Assembly (NCBI GenBank): GCA_026225945.1
Contig: JAMJFZ010001651.1
Coordinates: forward strand, 1 to 64,000
DNA: 64,000 nucleotides
Source: Cricetomys ansorgei
Taxonomy: Eukaryota > Chordata > Mammalia > Rodentia > Nesomyidae
Direction: 5' to 3'
Below, piece after piece: positions 23,185-35,600 of this stretch. The notes beneath the pieces are model-generated. The model did no database searches. It was not told the origin of the DNA and saw nothing but the letters and a program-made list of their open reading frames with translations. A program made the position numbers and the translations under genes. Position 1 is the first letter of the stretch, and each line of letters opens with the position of its first letter.

Positions 23185-24019
23185 GGTTCTAAGGCCCTTA
23201 GCGGATGCCTGAAATCACAGACAACAACAAGCTCCATATGTAATATTTGTCCCATAAACACATGCTTATGATGACGTCAATAAAGTAGGCACAGTAAGGG
23301 ACTGATGGGTTAATCTTAGTTGTCACCTTTACTGGATTGAGAAATGCCTAGAAGATTGGCAAAGTCCACTTCTGAGTGTGTCTGCGGGAAGGTTTCTGGA
23401 GATGATTGACACATGGTGGAAGGAATGGAGATGGAAGACACTTCCTGAACACGGGTGTAATAAGCTGAAGGCACAGATGGAACAAAAAGATGGATGGAGG
23501 AGGCTCACACGTGTGATGACGTCTCTTCCTCTTAACCTGTGTAGCATTTTACTTAGGATTCATTAAAAACTCTGACAGAAGTTGAGTGACTATAATCCTG
23601 TGTTCTGTTCCTTCATAATTCCATGTGCGCACACTGCTCTGCTGCACCTGCCATCCCGAGCGGCGTTCCCACTGCGGCCAGTGCCTGTGGACTCTGGATT
23701 GCTCAGCCTTTGACTGTGCACCTACACGGTTACTCTCCAGGCCTTCTGCCTCAGATTAGAACCACAGCGTTGGTGTGTTTTGTTCTGGCATGTTCAAGTG
23801 CTGGAAATGAGAAGTCACTAGCTTCATTGGCTTTCTATCCTGCAGGTGGCCACTGTGGGACTATCCTGCCTCTAACTGTGTGAGCCAATCTAATAAATTC
23901 CCGTTTAAATTATACATATATTCTATTGGTTCTGTTCCGTTAAAAAACCCTGACTAATACAATGAGAACTACCAGTAATAAAATAGCACAATTATGATTC
24001 TCTATAATAATATTTTGTA
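23185..24019 (+). mobile_element. Old DNA transposon split by a younger LTR-like element
   Basis: 23185-23300 (GGATGCCTGAAATCACAG .. AGGCACAGTAAG) and about 23963-24019 (..ACCAGTAATAAAATAGCAC..) read as two halves of one ancient mammalian element. Between them, about 23301-23962, is another repeat with GTCACCTTTACTGGATTGAG near its start and CCCTGACTAATACA at its end. Boundaries are approximate. Confidence 0.45.
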
Positions 24020-24027
24020 CTCTAGGG

Positions 24028-24245
24028 CAGCCATTCTCTTGTAGGTCGTGGCCCCTTTGGGGATCAAGGGACCTTTCACTGGGGTCACCTAAGATATTTT
24101 GCATATCAGGTTTACATTATGATTCAAAACAGTAGCAAAATTACAGTTCTGAAGTAGCAACGAAAATAATTTTATGGTTGGGGGTCCCTACAGCATGAGA
24201 ACCTGTATTAAAGGGTCGCAGCATTAGGAAGGTTGAGAACCACTG
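24028..24245 (-). mobile_element. hAT-type MITE (URR1-like) with perfect 8-bp target duplication
   Basis: The right end, read on the minus strand, is CAGTGGTTCTCAACCTTCC; the left end is CAGCCATTCTC, a diverged inverted terminus. CTCTAGGG flanks both sides (24020-24027 and 24246-24253), the 8-bp duplication typical of hAT elements. A second copy in the opposite orientation is at 41437-41658. Confidence 0.85.
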
Positions 24246-27200
24246 CTCTAGGGCCATTAGTAAATGAAACTGCTTCAGCATACAACAGAAGCGCTGTAAT
24301 ACTGCCACAGTCAATTTGATGACGAGGATAGCTACTAGGTGATTAGCAGGGCGGTAGCATATCCAGTGTGAGCGCACTAGACAACGGTTGATTCGCATCC
24401 AGGGTGGGACAGAGTGGGATAGCATGAGATTTTAGACCATCCGGAGGGCATGTAATTGAAAACTTTGCAATTATTCCTTTTTGAAAACTCCCACTTAGTA
24501 TTTCTGCTGTTGACCACCAGTAACAAACCACAGAAAGCAAAAGCTATTGTGGTCATGTTGGCTGCTATATATGGAGCTTGTGTATGCATCAAGACAGAGA
24601 AACCACATGTTCAAAGTGCAGCTCTACCGATCCAGCTGTCCGTCAGCAACCACAAAGTTATTTTCATACTAATGGACCGAAGATACTCCCCCTGTATGGA
24701 GCAGAATCTTATCAGGCGCAAGCCGATGCTTCAGGTCTTCTGTTTTGCTTTGTTTCTGTTATTGTGTTCATCAGTCACTGAGACGTGAGGTGCGAGTATT
24801 AAAAAGAAGCCAAGGAACTGGGAGATAACCGGCAGGCATTTATCCACCTAAGGGCGAGTTTACCGGTCTAACTTGCCCTTTGAACTCGCTCACAACACAA
24901 GAATGTGAGTGGAGGCCACAGAAACCCACCTACTTGATCCCACCCAGTGCTCATGTGTGAAAAGAAGCCCGTGCTCTAGCAAAACACGCCACCCCTCCCC
25001 TCCAACCCCGCCATGCTTGCTAGCCGGTTCCCTCCGGTTATCTTGGACCACATCAGAGGACTTTCCATGGTTGTCAGGCTGGGGAGGTGGGCAAGTGAGA
25101 AGCAGATTTTACTGTCAAGAGCTTGTGGGATTCTTGTCTTCCCTGTTAGCATACCTGGACCCACTGGTCTAACCTTCTGCTTCTAAATGTCCATCCAGCT
25201 TCATATCGGATGAGAAAACATAAATGTCATGCTATTCCAAGAAAGGCAAACCTCTCCATTTTATAAGGTTACTTTTATGAGTCAGGCTTAGTTGGAGAAA
25301 AATAACTCACTTGTGAATAAAAATTGTTGTGCCATTCCTAAGTCCTGGGCAGAGTGCATATTATGTTGTACCCTAGAATTATATTATTGCATTTCCCCTT
25401 TCAGGCAAGAGCAGATAAAGCAAACTGAGTTTACATTACAAAAGTCAGTTTCTTTCAGAACAGGTCATAGGTAGTGGAGTCCAAGGAAATCTCAACCCAT
25501 GAACACTTCGCCTTAGCAGCCTCACCTAGCGGGCCAAGACAGAACAGTGTTTTCTGTTTGGCAGAATCTGGGGATGAGTTCTTGACCTGGGGTAGGAAGC
25601 TAGAGCGGAAATTATCAGAACCTGTTCTCACCTTGGTTCATCTCTGGGTCGATGGTGGGACTAAGAAGGAAGGGCTAGATGTAAGAGGAACACAGTGTGC
25701 CAGGTCTCCTCTCCCCAGCGAGGTGGGAGCAGAAGGGTCTCTGCCTGGCCTCCTCCTCCAGATTTCCCAATGATCGCCTCCCTGCTACTGTGACTTCACT
25801 GAGAGGTTATCTGAGGTTGTCTCCAGCAAGGCCTTGTGCTAGTGTAGTGTGGGAGCTGAAGTAATGTGGTTCCTCCTAACCTGCAGACGCTTGTAGTATG
25901 ATTCAGGAGGCAGATATGGACACAAAGAAAACCAAGAGCCTAATTATTCAAGAGCCAGGCAAGGAAGTCTCTGGTCCATCTCAAGAAGCAGGGTAGAGGG
26001 CAGGCAGTTCCAGTGAAAGGCTGCCACGGTCCCAAGAGTCCAGCAAAGGACAGCCATTTCCCAAGAACCATCAATGCCTGGCAATGTGGGAAGAACATTC
26101 AATGGCCTCAGGACTGGGTGTGGCTGGACTAACAATGAGCCTGCAGATTCTACATTGAAAAATGGGATCTCCTCAAGGTTATTAATCATTATGGAATGGT
26201 GAAATTATCCTAGATTATATGGGAGAGGAGAGATGTGGCATTGCTGGCTTTGAGGATAAGAGATAGAATCAGGAGCCTAGGAGCACAGCTGGCATCAGGG
26301 AGAGGCAAGGGGTGGGGCTTCCCCTGAGTTCAGTGTGACCTACCTCAAACCCCAGACCCTAAGAACTGCAGGTGAATGTTGCCACCACCCTGACTGCATG
26401 TGTGCATATCTAAACATGAAGTGACTTGCTGCTTAGCAGTCAATGAAACTGTATATAATTTAATATTAAAAACTAGTCTTTAGGGGATTTAGCATTTACA
26501 TTCAATTTCCAGTGGAACCATTAAGAGCCTTAAGGAAGACTCTAGGGTAGATTCCAGTGAAGAGCAACCACCCTCACCACTAGTGGTCTTTATCACCACT
26601 ACTGATACCATATGATTATAAATATCCTGGTCTTACATGTGGTAAACCAAATGGAAAACATGGACAGGGGAAAAATAGTGAACAAAACCAATTTGTTACA
26701 GAATGGTTAAGGGCATTCCTCCTTGCTAGCTCATCTGGATACAGTTAGCTTGGGTGACTCCAGGGGAAGGTGTAAAGGAAGTTCAGACAAAGCTTTATAC
26801 CTGTAGCCATTCCCCACCCAATGCTGGAGTCCAGCTCTACCTTCTGGGAGCCAGAGTGGCAGGGTGGAGAATGGAGTCGGCTTGAGCATTCTCAAGCCAG
26901 GCAGGAAGAGTGTGCTAACTCTATGTTCTGTGCTGCTGGGTCTCCCCTTATGCAATGTGTGGGCCCGGAGATGGCATGATCCTCACTCGGTGCCTCTGAT
27001 CTGCTGCTGTTTCCGGAAGGCCATAAAAGCAGTTAAGAGCTTTCTTTCAGTGAAAGAAAACATGACTTCACTTTACTCTTTCATTATCTCTCCTGCATAT
27101 GCACTGCAGCCTCTTTGAGTCTCCAATTTTTGTTTTCACGTAATACATTCTACATAATGCATTGCCTTCCTATTCTTAATGACTGACTGAATCATTGACA

Positions 27201-27544
27201 TTATTGGAGAGAAGGCTTCGAGAAGAGTCGTAATTATGTGTCAATTATTGTACTAAAGTGCTTCATAGATTGAAAAGTGACGAGGTGCTTTCTTAGAAGA
27301 GGGCATGCACTTGGGTCTGAATGGCCCAGGGAACAAATTCTACTGCTTCAGACCCATAGTAGTCAGAACCCTGGAAGAGCAACAGCCAGCCTGCCTTGTG
27401 ACCTGACAAGGTAGTCAATACTTCCAAAAACTCCAGCCGACTTGCCTCCAGGCTGGCTATTCGAGATGCACATACTACCTGATTAGAAACTAAATGTCAA
27501 GTGAACTGTGAAGAATGGGTATAAAAAAGTGAGCCATGCCCGCT

Positions 27545-27845
27545 GACCTAGTTGTTTTCCTGCTGCTGTGATAGAGACCGTGACCAAAAGCAAGTTGAGG
27601 AGGAAAGGGTTTCTGTGGTTTGCATTTCCACATCCCAGTCCATCACTGAGGGATGCTAAGACTAGAACTCAAGCAGGGAAAGAACCTGGCGGCATAAACT
27701 GAAGCAGAGGCCACACTGGCTCCCCATGGCTTGCTCAGTCTCTTTCTTACACAACTCAGAACCATCAACCAGGGGAGGCGCTCCTCAGAGTGGGCTGGGC
27801 CCTCCCGCATCAATCATCAATCAAGAAAATGCCCTCATGGGTTGA
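27545..27845 (+). repeat. Rodent interspersed repeat, family not assigned
   Basis: Contains CTGCTGCTGTGATAGAGACC, GACCAAAAGCAAGTTGAGG, GAACTCAAGCAGGGAAAG, and GGGCTGGGCCCTCCCGC with AATCAAGAAAATGCCCTCA at the end. Common in rodent genomes. Confidence 0.6.
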
Positions 27846-28694
27846 TTAGTCTGCAGGCCAAGCCGATGAAGATATTTTTCAGTTGAGGTTCCCTCTTACC
27901 AGATAGCCCTGGCTTGTGTCGAGACAACAAAAAACTAGACAGTGCGCTCACAAAGCCCAAGTTAAACGCACCAGAGAGAATTGATAAGGTTGTCTCTTCA
28001 CGGCTTGCTGTTGTGAGTGAGCCAAGATTGTGGGAGAAGAAGGGGAAGTGAGCACAGAGAATTCTGCATCTTATCCTCTCCAAGTGCCCGCCCCACTGGT
28101 GGTGAACCAAAACGGAAACTGAAATGTTGCTTTATGGGTGTGTTTTCTTGCTAGAAAGACCCCATGGAGCTCCAGTTGAAGAGCTCCACATCAAAATAAA
28201 AGGAGTGCATTTATACTTACTAGTTTTTATTGGAATAAGACCCCTTGCCCATACACCTTGCCCAGCCTGTTTGAATTGTGTCTAGTCCTAGTGGGGCCTT
28301 CGTCAGTTCCCAAACAACAGCTGATTCGTGAATGAGTGGGCTTTTTTAGGAAGTATATACCCACAAAAACGTCCTCAAATCCCTAAGAACCAGAGAAAAC
28401 AATCTATCTGGGCGTGGAGAAACCCCTCGGGCCTGATCCAGGACACTCGGTAGCCTAGGAACTTCCAACATTACCTGGAATCTCCACTCCAACTGTGGTC
28501 CTGAAGCTATGTCATGTAGTAGCAGAAAAATAGAAATGTTTTGGCCATGGAATGGTAGTGTATGACCAGGAACAAGGTGACATCAGGCAGGGGTAGCAGA
28601 GAACTCAGGCCGCTGTACGGGCCCCTCCTCAATCAGGAGACCAGAGACCCTTGCACTTTCTTAAAGCACAATTTAAGGTGATTACTGCATTTGA

Positions 28695-28707
28695 CCACCA
28701 GAGGGCA
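28695..28707 (+). promoter_or_regulatory. Candidate CTCF binding core in intron 1
   Basis: CCACCAGAGGGCA matches the CTCF core pattern (CCASYAGRKGGC) at every position. It lies about 2.8 kb inside intron 1 from the Rarres1 first exon and is not within a B2 SINE, the usual source of rodent CTCF sites. Occupancy is not shown by sequence alone. Confidence 0.45.
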
Positions 28708-28959
28708 ACCGTGCCTCTAGAATGAGGACTACTGACGCGCTAAGAGAATCAAGGAATCTCAGAGCTGGAAGAGGTCTTTAAAAATCATTTGGTTCCCTGG
28801 CTTTCATGTTTGTTTGTTTTTTTTTTTTTAAATGAAATCTACAACGAGAATGGCATCCCTCCTCATGACCTGGTTTATGCACATGTACATGAGCCACGCT
28901 GTGAAACAGCGCTCCTGACTCTGCCGCCGCGGTGTACAGGTCAAGTCACTTCGTTACCT

Positions 28960-29040
28960 AGGATGTGGGATGCGATTCAGTAGTATAACATGTGCCTAGC
29001 ATGTGTGGAGCTGTGGACTCAATCCCCATAACCAAAAGTT
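28960..29040 (+). repeat. ID SINE
   Basis: GGATGTGGGATGCGATTCAG with ..TGTGCCTAGCATGTGTGG.. and CAATCCCCATAACCAAAAG fits a tRNA-derived ID element. Confidence 0.7.
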
Positions 29041-31556
29041 TAAACAACTGGACCCACTGAAATTGATTTCATAACTTGCCAATGGGCCCTTACTTGAAAA
29101 ACTTACTCAGTTCCAGCCCCTTGTGTTAAAAAGGAATGTGCTCACCCCTAAACGAAAAGGAACCCCTATGAATCGAATCATACTTCTCTCACTCAGGGAT
29201 CCACTTGCTTTCCTGGCTTGATCAAGCCTGGGTGAAGGATAGATGCAACCTAGTATGTTATTCTCCAAAGTGCCCATGGGATGAAGTCTATGGCTGAAGG
29301 GCCCATCTCTTTCTTGCGATGAATGCTGTGGCTGCTCTCGTCATCGGAGCAGAAGACCTTCCTGCCACTTTGCTGGAAGCTGTCCCCACCAGGCTGAGTT
29401 TGTGTTCTCGGGTGGCTGAAAACGTCAAAACCAAAAGAATCTCAAAGATGCCTTTCCTAAGGATGCTCCCTACATCTGGATTAAGGTCTAAGGTCTAGCT
29501 TAGTGGCTAACACAAATGTTCAAGAAATAGCTACTGGTGGTGGACTGCCTGTCGCTCATATTGTGCTACTTTGGCAGCTATAGCATATGGTACGTTTACA
29601 GCCACCTGGTGTTTGCAGAATATGAATTAGCCCCACCTTAGGTGGGGTAATAGTGAGAGAAGCCTTACATACAGGTCTCCAGGTTGTGCGGCTCTTTGGA
29701 GGTAAAACAGGAGCCAGTTTAAAGTATAAAACGACCTACTGTAGGTCCCAGGAAGCCAGGTCAATACAATCCACATCAGATATCAGCCCTCATTTCCAGC
29801 CATGCCCTCTCTTGTTTCTGCCCCCCTCACAGACCCTTGCATGCTCTTGTCTGATGTTTATCTCCCTTACTGCTTGGTCACCTTTAAGAGTGGGCCTTTC
29901 TTTAGTAACCTTGGAAGGAAAACAATTTCACTGGATTCATGGAAGAAATTGAAACCATTATGGTCTCCAGAGATTCTTGGCACACTGACCCCTTTCCTTG
30001 GCTCCGGCAATCACATGAAAATGCTAAAAAGTCAGAGAGGTTAAGGGGAAACATAAATTAGGGAATTGTTCTTAGGGCTAATGTCTTAGATCCTGTGTTT
30101 TATTTACTCTCTCACACATCCCTTGCAATGAGGTGGGGTCTCCTTAAGGTTCAGGAACATCGTACTACTACAGATGATAATAGTACCAGTGTGAGGGGAA
30201 AGGGAACGAGCTAGCTTATTTTGTAAAGATGCCAAGGGTTCCTTAAGCGGTGATGAGAAGCATGAAAAATGGAAGGTGTTTTATGATTTTTAAAAATTAC
30301 ACTTATCTATTATGTGCAGGCATGCATGCCAGAGCGGGCGTGTGGAAGTCCTAGGGCAACCTGAGGGGTGGTGGGGGAAAGTAGGGGGTGGGGTCATCAA
30401 TTCCCTTCTTCCAGCCCCAGGTAAGGGCATCAAACTCCTATCATCAGGCTTGCTGGCACCTTCACCCTACCCAGTGGCCATCTCATTAGCCCTATTTAAA
30501 AAAATCATCTTGGGATGAAGGAAAATAATCCCTGGTATTTGAAAACTGGTGTACTTTTTGAGTCTGAGGGTTTTTATTTTACTCATTCATTCATTTATTT
30601 GGCTTTTTGTTTTGATGGGGGAATTCTTCCCCAGATAACCAGGGAGGCTGTCTTCAGAGATTCTCTTTCCTCTCTGAGAGGGAGACCAGCTCTTAAGCTG
30701 TGACCTCATTTCTCTGGTGAACTAGACAAGGATGGAGGCTTGGTGGCGGTGTGTGTGTGTGTTTGTGTGTGTGTTCCTGAATCAGGAAAGATTGTGTTTT
30801 GTTTTTTTTTAAAGGCACAATGGTTTGCCTTTTTTCTAGAAATAAGGAACAAGGCTGAGTCCAAAAGGCCTCTCATATCATCCGATCCTAGACAGAGGGC
30901 AGTCTAGCAACCCACCAGTTTAAATCTTACAACTGTGGGTTTGTGGCGTTGCAGGACATTCTGGGAGCCACCCTGCCTTTGGGACTCTGCAGTTCTGCAA
31001 ACTTTTTAAATCCATCCACACTTACAGTCACTGCCTGGAAACCAGTAAGCAATCAACTGACAGGCTGACAAGCTTTCCCGCTTTCAGTTCATGCAGAAGA
31101 CTACGTACCACTCACAGCTTAAATTAGGAGGACCCCAGAACTAGGGGTCTCTGTACAGGCCTGTGAGAAATCTTTATGAAAGCCCTGCTCAGTGGTCTGT
31201 GATCAACAAGACAGAACAAAGCACCGGGACATGTCTGTGATGCTGAGGGTGGCTGGGTTACACTTTGGACGCCTCACCCCAGACTTTGATCGAGCCACAG
31301 AGTCTAAGCCAAGGGTCAGTTGGGTACACAGTGCGCATCCCAGCAGCAACCCACGCTGGATACCCCAAGCAAAGGGTGCTGTTCGTGGGACCCTTTCCTT
31401 AGTTTCCCCAAACGTTCCTATCGCGGTCTGTTAAGTATCTCTGGCCTGGAAAATACTGGAAAGGCAGAGGCAGCGTTTGAGGACTCCGCGCCCCGCCCCG
31501 CGGCACGGCCTCGGGCTGAGAGCAGCCGTGCCCGCGCGTGTCCCGGCCCCACTCAC

Positions 31557-31862
31557 CCACGCGCGGCCCTCCTGCACGGCGCCCAGCACCCGCAGCGCGC
31601 TGGGCGAGCCGGCGCGGAAGTTGAAGAAGTGCAGCGCCGCGCGCGCCGCCCGCTGCAGGATCCCGCGTGGCAGCCCCGCGGCCACGTCGGTGCGCTCCGG
31701 GTCCAAGGGCGCCGCGGCCGCCGCGGGCAGCGCGAGGCTCAGCAGTAGCCAGAGGCTCATCAGCGGCGCGGGCGGCGGGGGTCGCCGGGGCTGCATGGAC
31801 GCGGGCGGCGGGGGTCGCCGGGGCTGCATGGACGCGGGCGGCGGGGGTCGCCGGGGCTGCAT
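31557..31862 (-). CDS. Rarres1: Rarres1 exon 1 (start codon to first donor)
   Basis: This exon encodes the N-terminus of Rarres1: a short Arg/Pro-rich cytoplasmic tip, a hydrophobic anchor (LMSLWLLLSLALPAAAAA) and the first latexin-like segment with ALHFFNFRAGSPSALRV, ending ..QEGRAW. The last codon TGG at 31559-31557 is followed by a strong GTGAGT donor at 31556-31551. Three in-frame ATGs with the same MQPRR context occur at 31862, 31829 and 31796 because a 33-base repeat covers the start. The innermost, 31796, matches the position of the human start best and gives 80 codons; the outermost gives 102. A further ATG at 31760 begins directly at the anchor. The frame stays open upstream to an ATG at 32015, but that stretch has no recognised homology and is probably 5'UTR. 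Base composition is very GC-rich, as expected for a CpG-island first exon. Confidence 0.88.
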
Positions 31863-31898
31863 GGATGCGGGCGGCGGGGGTCGCCGGGTTGCGCGGAC
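31768..31898. repeat. 33-bp tandem repeat spanning the Rarres1 start codon
   Basis: Units lie at 31768-31800, 31801-31833 and 31834-31866 (the third differs only in its last base), followed by a diverged 32-base copy at 31867-31898 that has lost the ATG. Each unit carries one minus-strand ATG and, being a multiple of three, repeats an 11-residue MQPRRPPPPAS-type peptide in frame with the gene. The near identity of the first three copies indicates recent expansion. Confidence 0.93.
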
Positions 31899-32504
31899 GC
31901 GGGCGGCTGGCGCGGAGCTCCCCGAACCCAGTTCGCGGTGCTCGCGGAAATAGGTCGCGGCGGCCACTCCCCTCCGCCCCCGGGTCGCCGCCCTTCCCCG
32001 CGGCCCCTGCTCCATTCCAAAAAGAAGAACCAGAAGGCGCCTCCCCCGAACGCAGGCCAGAGAGTGTCCCGGACCGCGCGGGGAGACGGGCCAGGGATGG
32101 CGGGGCGCCTCCTGGAGAGCACCCGACCCCTGGCGTCTCCCCTGCGGCGGCTGCGATTTCGCAACCCTCGGGTTTTAGATCCGACCCACTGCAGAGGTTA
32201 GCGCAGCCATTCCCCAGCGGGTGGGAAAGGAGACAGGGGTGACCTGGATGCGCGGCCTCGGGCCTTGATGGGGACAGGGAGAGTGTGCCGGGGCTTGAGC
32301 ACCTGTGGCCTGGCGGTTAGCGCAGAGGCGGGCAGCAGACACCGGGACACAGACTAACAGCGGAGTAGATCACGCAATATTGGCGAGAGGCAGACTTGCA
32401 GGCCCTGGGTTGAGTCGGATGGAGTGAGGTGTGGATGCAACCACAGTGGAGGCAAGAGATGGCTGCTGTTTCTAAACCACAGGTGAGAGAGAAAGCCCCT
32501 GCGG

Positions 32505-32620
32505 GCCTGTGAGATGGCTCGGGAATAAAGGCGCTCGCCGCCAAGCCTGATGACTGGAGTTTCTTCTGACCACCACCACCCACCCACCACACAACAAATA
32601 AGTAACTAAATAAAATCGGA
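32505..32620 (+). repeat. B2/B3-derived SINE fragment upstream of exon 1
   Basis: Shows GGCCTGTGAGATGGCTCGGG, ..GCGCTCGCCGCCAAGCCTGATG.. in shortened form, and an AAATAAGTAACTAAATAAAA tail. Confidence 0.6.
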
Positions 32621-35600
32621 GAGAGACAGAAAATGGGAAAGCGCAGGTCTACTCAGGGATCTAGCCCACCTCGTCATCAGCTGTCGTCCTTCTGAAGGGC
32701 CAAAGAATGGTTGAGACCCGGCTTGTAAAATACTGCTTAAGACAGCTGCGGAAGCCTGACTGACAAAGGGCGCGGTTGGTTGGGTTGCTTCTCTGCACTA
32801 CCAGCTCACAGCCTACTGCCTGCCATCTTCCCAAGACTCCAGCACCCAAAGATGGGATTCTGGAGGCATGACACCCATTCTACAAGCAGCAAGCTACAAG
32901 TCCATGGACGAGCAACCACCCATACGGTACTCCTCCCGGGTGCCCATCTGTGGATTGTTTTTCCTTCTGCAGATTTGTGAAACACCTGGGTCGTGGGAGA
33001 TGAGGATGAGCAATCAGATAAACATCTGGAGCACACCTAGGCAGGTGGAGGTGGGGCTCAGACAGAGGCCGAGAGAGTGTTCTGCGCTGCTTGCAACAGA
33101 CATGTTCTACAGAAGGCAGAAGGAGCAGGAAGCCCTAAGATAGAGACTTAGCCTGGGGCAGGGCTGGCAGTCATATGAAGAGGGGACAGCAGAACCATTG
33201 GGGGCTATTTCAAAAAGGCCCAGACACCTTTAGTTTCCACTTCATTTCCCTCTCTCTTCTTGTCTCTAGACTAACCATGATCAGTACCCACATGGACACC
33301 TGGAAAGCAATGTGGATGCCAGCTGTCAGAAGACCTGTATCTCCTAGTGTACACGAGTGAGATATGGCCAGAACACTGGTTCACGTCCTGTCACAGATGT
33401 TAAGGAACAAAGACAGGAATCGAATCTTTATGTTGCACTTTTTTCAGAAAGCCAAACTGCCTTCCAGCTCGCCAAACCAGGAAGGAAACAAGGCAGCCGG
33501 TTTCATTGCCATGCCCCTCAGCTCAGGTGGTCAGCCTCTGAAAAGCCTAAGCCACTCTCGCTGTCTTCCTTGCAGCCTTCTCTTATTCTTTGAACACCTG
33601 AGCTCAGGAACTGTCTTGGAATATGGACTCTAGTTGACTGATGTCTTCTGGTGTCAACCATTTGTCCCTCCAGAGCTGGAGGCTTAATTCAGAACAAGTA
33701 AGCTATTAATATCATGTATGTACTGAGCTATTTACATATACATGCAGATTCTTTTACACAATATGGAATAGAATAGTGTCCCTGACCATATCCCCTGTCA
33801 AGACTTCCCAGTGCCCCCTGGATATGTATTTACAAGATACCTCTGGAAGAACCAACTAGTGGTTGCTTTTGGAGAATGGGTTGGAGTGGAATCCTGGGCA
33901 TGGGAGGGCTTACAGTGTAATCTTTTGATCTGTGTTATCACTCACAGGTAATCCAGAAGCTTGGAACATTCACTTGGAGCCAGGATGCTTGGGTTAAGGT
34001 GAATTTCCTGTTTGTTCTTTGGTGGAACAACCATTGCATGATGGTGAGGTCCGAGAGTGCTAATATCTACAGGTATGTGCTGAGCAAAAACTATTGACTT
34101 TGTGATTGTTATCTTTATTGTTGCTGCTATTAAATTAAAAAGAAAGAAGAATCTTGACAGAGAATAAACCCAACTGTGATTTTCAAAAACCACAAACCAT
34201 TTCATAGATGATGAAAGGGTTGTGCAAAAAACTGCTGTGCTATTCAGTAAAGGCTTGGATACCTCTGCCAGTCTCGAAGCCTAACCTTTTATGAGCGTTG
34301 TTAGCAATGAAGACACACATGAGTCTACATTCCTTCTTTATTTCTTCCCCCTGGCAGAAATGAAGGTGGATGGGTCTGTCAGAAGGGCAGGGATAACCCC
34401 ACCCTGACTACAGAGGGCTGAGTAGTGCAGCTAACCAGGATGGAGAAGATACTTGCTTCTGAGCCGTGGAACCAGAGAGAGACACGGAAAAAATGCAGCT
34501 CATCCGATATCTTGGTCCTTCATGCCATGTTCTATGCCTTGGCTTTGTTAAAGTTAAGCCCTGTGAACTTCCACATTCCCTATACTATGTTCCTAGCCCA
34601 TAATATCCATCTCAAAACCCCTTGAAAAAGGCACTCGGACATTTACAGAAAAACAGGATCCTTACTTGGTAGTGCCACTTGCTTTCCTAGTGAATATGGT
34701 CTCTGGTCTCTGCCATGAAGGTACTTTGGGTTCATGGGGGCTTCGTGATGTCCCTGACCCACCTGAGGCTCACAGTGGCTGTGGTGAGATCCTATGGGAT
34801 ACTCCTTGCTTAGGAGCAAGCCCCCAAGTTTGAAACTTCCAGTACCGACGCACACCACCCTGCATTCTACAAGAGAGTCAAAGGCTGTAGTGCAAAGGGA
34901 GGCAGGCTTCCATCATGCTGCCAACCAGAGCTTTCTGACACCAGCAGGTTGAGGACTGAGGCTTCTCTGCAGAAGCAAACGCTGAACTGGAGACAAGGAA
35001 GGTTCTTCCCAAAGAGATGTTGCAGGAAACGGGGTGGCCATATATTCTTCTGCCACCGAGGAAAGATTTCAAAGAAACTAGTATTCGATGTTTGTGCTTC
35101 AGAACCTAAGTGGATAGAGGAATGGACAGACACTGTCCAGCAGGACTGTCTGATGAGAACGTTTTGTCTGCACTAGGCACATGTAACTTCAACTATGCTT
35201 CAGATACATCAAAAGCATTTGAACTGAAATCTTAAATTTAAACTGATTTAAATATATGTAACTATTTGTGGCTAGCGACAACTAAATTTGACAGCATAGT
35301 TGAAGAACTGACTTTTTCACTCCGACACTTCATTTAACGGAAGGGCAGATGGTATTCTGGGAAGCCATGCCTTAGATGTGGTGCCAGACGCTTTCCCCAC
35401 AGGATGATCTTGGAAATGTCCACAGTTTAGTGGAGCATACGGGAACTAGGGAGGTTAAGTCACCTGCTCAGGGTTGCATCACCTTAAGAACAGGAATGAG
35501 GTCACGCTCACTGCAGACACCGCTTTGTCTCCCCCACAACCTCAGGTACTGCCAGGGTTGTTTGGGTCAAAGCCTGAGCCCAGACAGTAGGACTGCCGAT

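Larger units (their letters stand above)
13079..31556 (-). other. Rarres1 intron 1
   Basis: An 18.5-kb first intron with many repeats (listed separately). The stretches 13707-15290, 17486-18930, 24254-27544 and 29041-31480 hold no gene or repeat I can assign, apart from short GT runs such as 30745-30775. Confidence 0.7.
4003..31862 (-). pseudogene. Rarres1: Rarres1 (TIG1) locus, first four exons, apparently disrupted
   Basis: Four minus-strand blocks in the correct order and phase match retinoic acid receptor responder 1, a retinoid/tazarotene-induced single-pass membrane protein of the latexin (cystatin-like fold) family, reported to bind the tubulin carboxypeptidase AGBL2 and often silenced in tumours. 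Exon 1 encodes the membrane anchor and an ALHFFNF block, exon 2 LVFSTERYNPEE, exon 3 KCSARVFFKN and CTRLIEKMKRQ, exon 4 IWDLAFLGSSYVMWE. Phases agree: 0 between exons 1/2 and 2/3, and a split Asp codon between 3 and 4. Exon 3 has two frame-breaking indels and a stop at 8471-8473, and the exon 4 donor reads GG. The terminal exons are not seen in 1-4002. Homology is certain; loss of function is inferred, since one-base indels can be assembly errors. The human reference was recalled from memory, not aligned. Confidence 0.8.
31480..32250. promoter_or_regulatory. CpG island / Rarres1 promoter region
   Basis: This is the only long GC-rich, CpG-dense block in an otherwise AT-leaning window. It spans exon 1, the presumed 5'UTR and proximal promoter of the minus-strand Rarres1 gene. 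No clear TATA box is seen, as is common for CpG-island promoters. Human RARRES1 is known to be silenced by promoter methylation and induced by retinoids; I could not point to a convincing retinoic acid response element by eye. The long plus-strand open frames across this block (for example 31477-31953) are a by-product of GC-rich coding sequence on the other strand. Confidence 0.7.

Noticed and set aside
31863..32015. Upstream in-frame ATG at 32015 as the Rarres1 start
   Set aside because: The added ~50 residues have no similarity to the known N-terminus, and the frame simply lacks stops because of GC-richness; treated as 5'UTR.
31477..32242. Long plus-strand open frames (158 and 191 codons) over the CpG island
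   Set aside because: They mirror GC-rich coding sequence and the 33-bp repeat on the opposite strand; the minus-strand frame carries the Rarres1 motifs and a proper donor.
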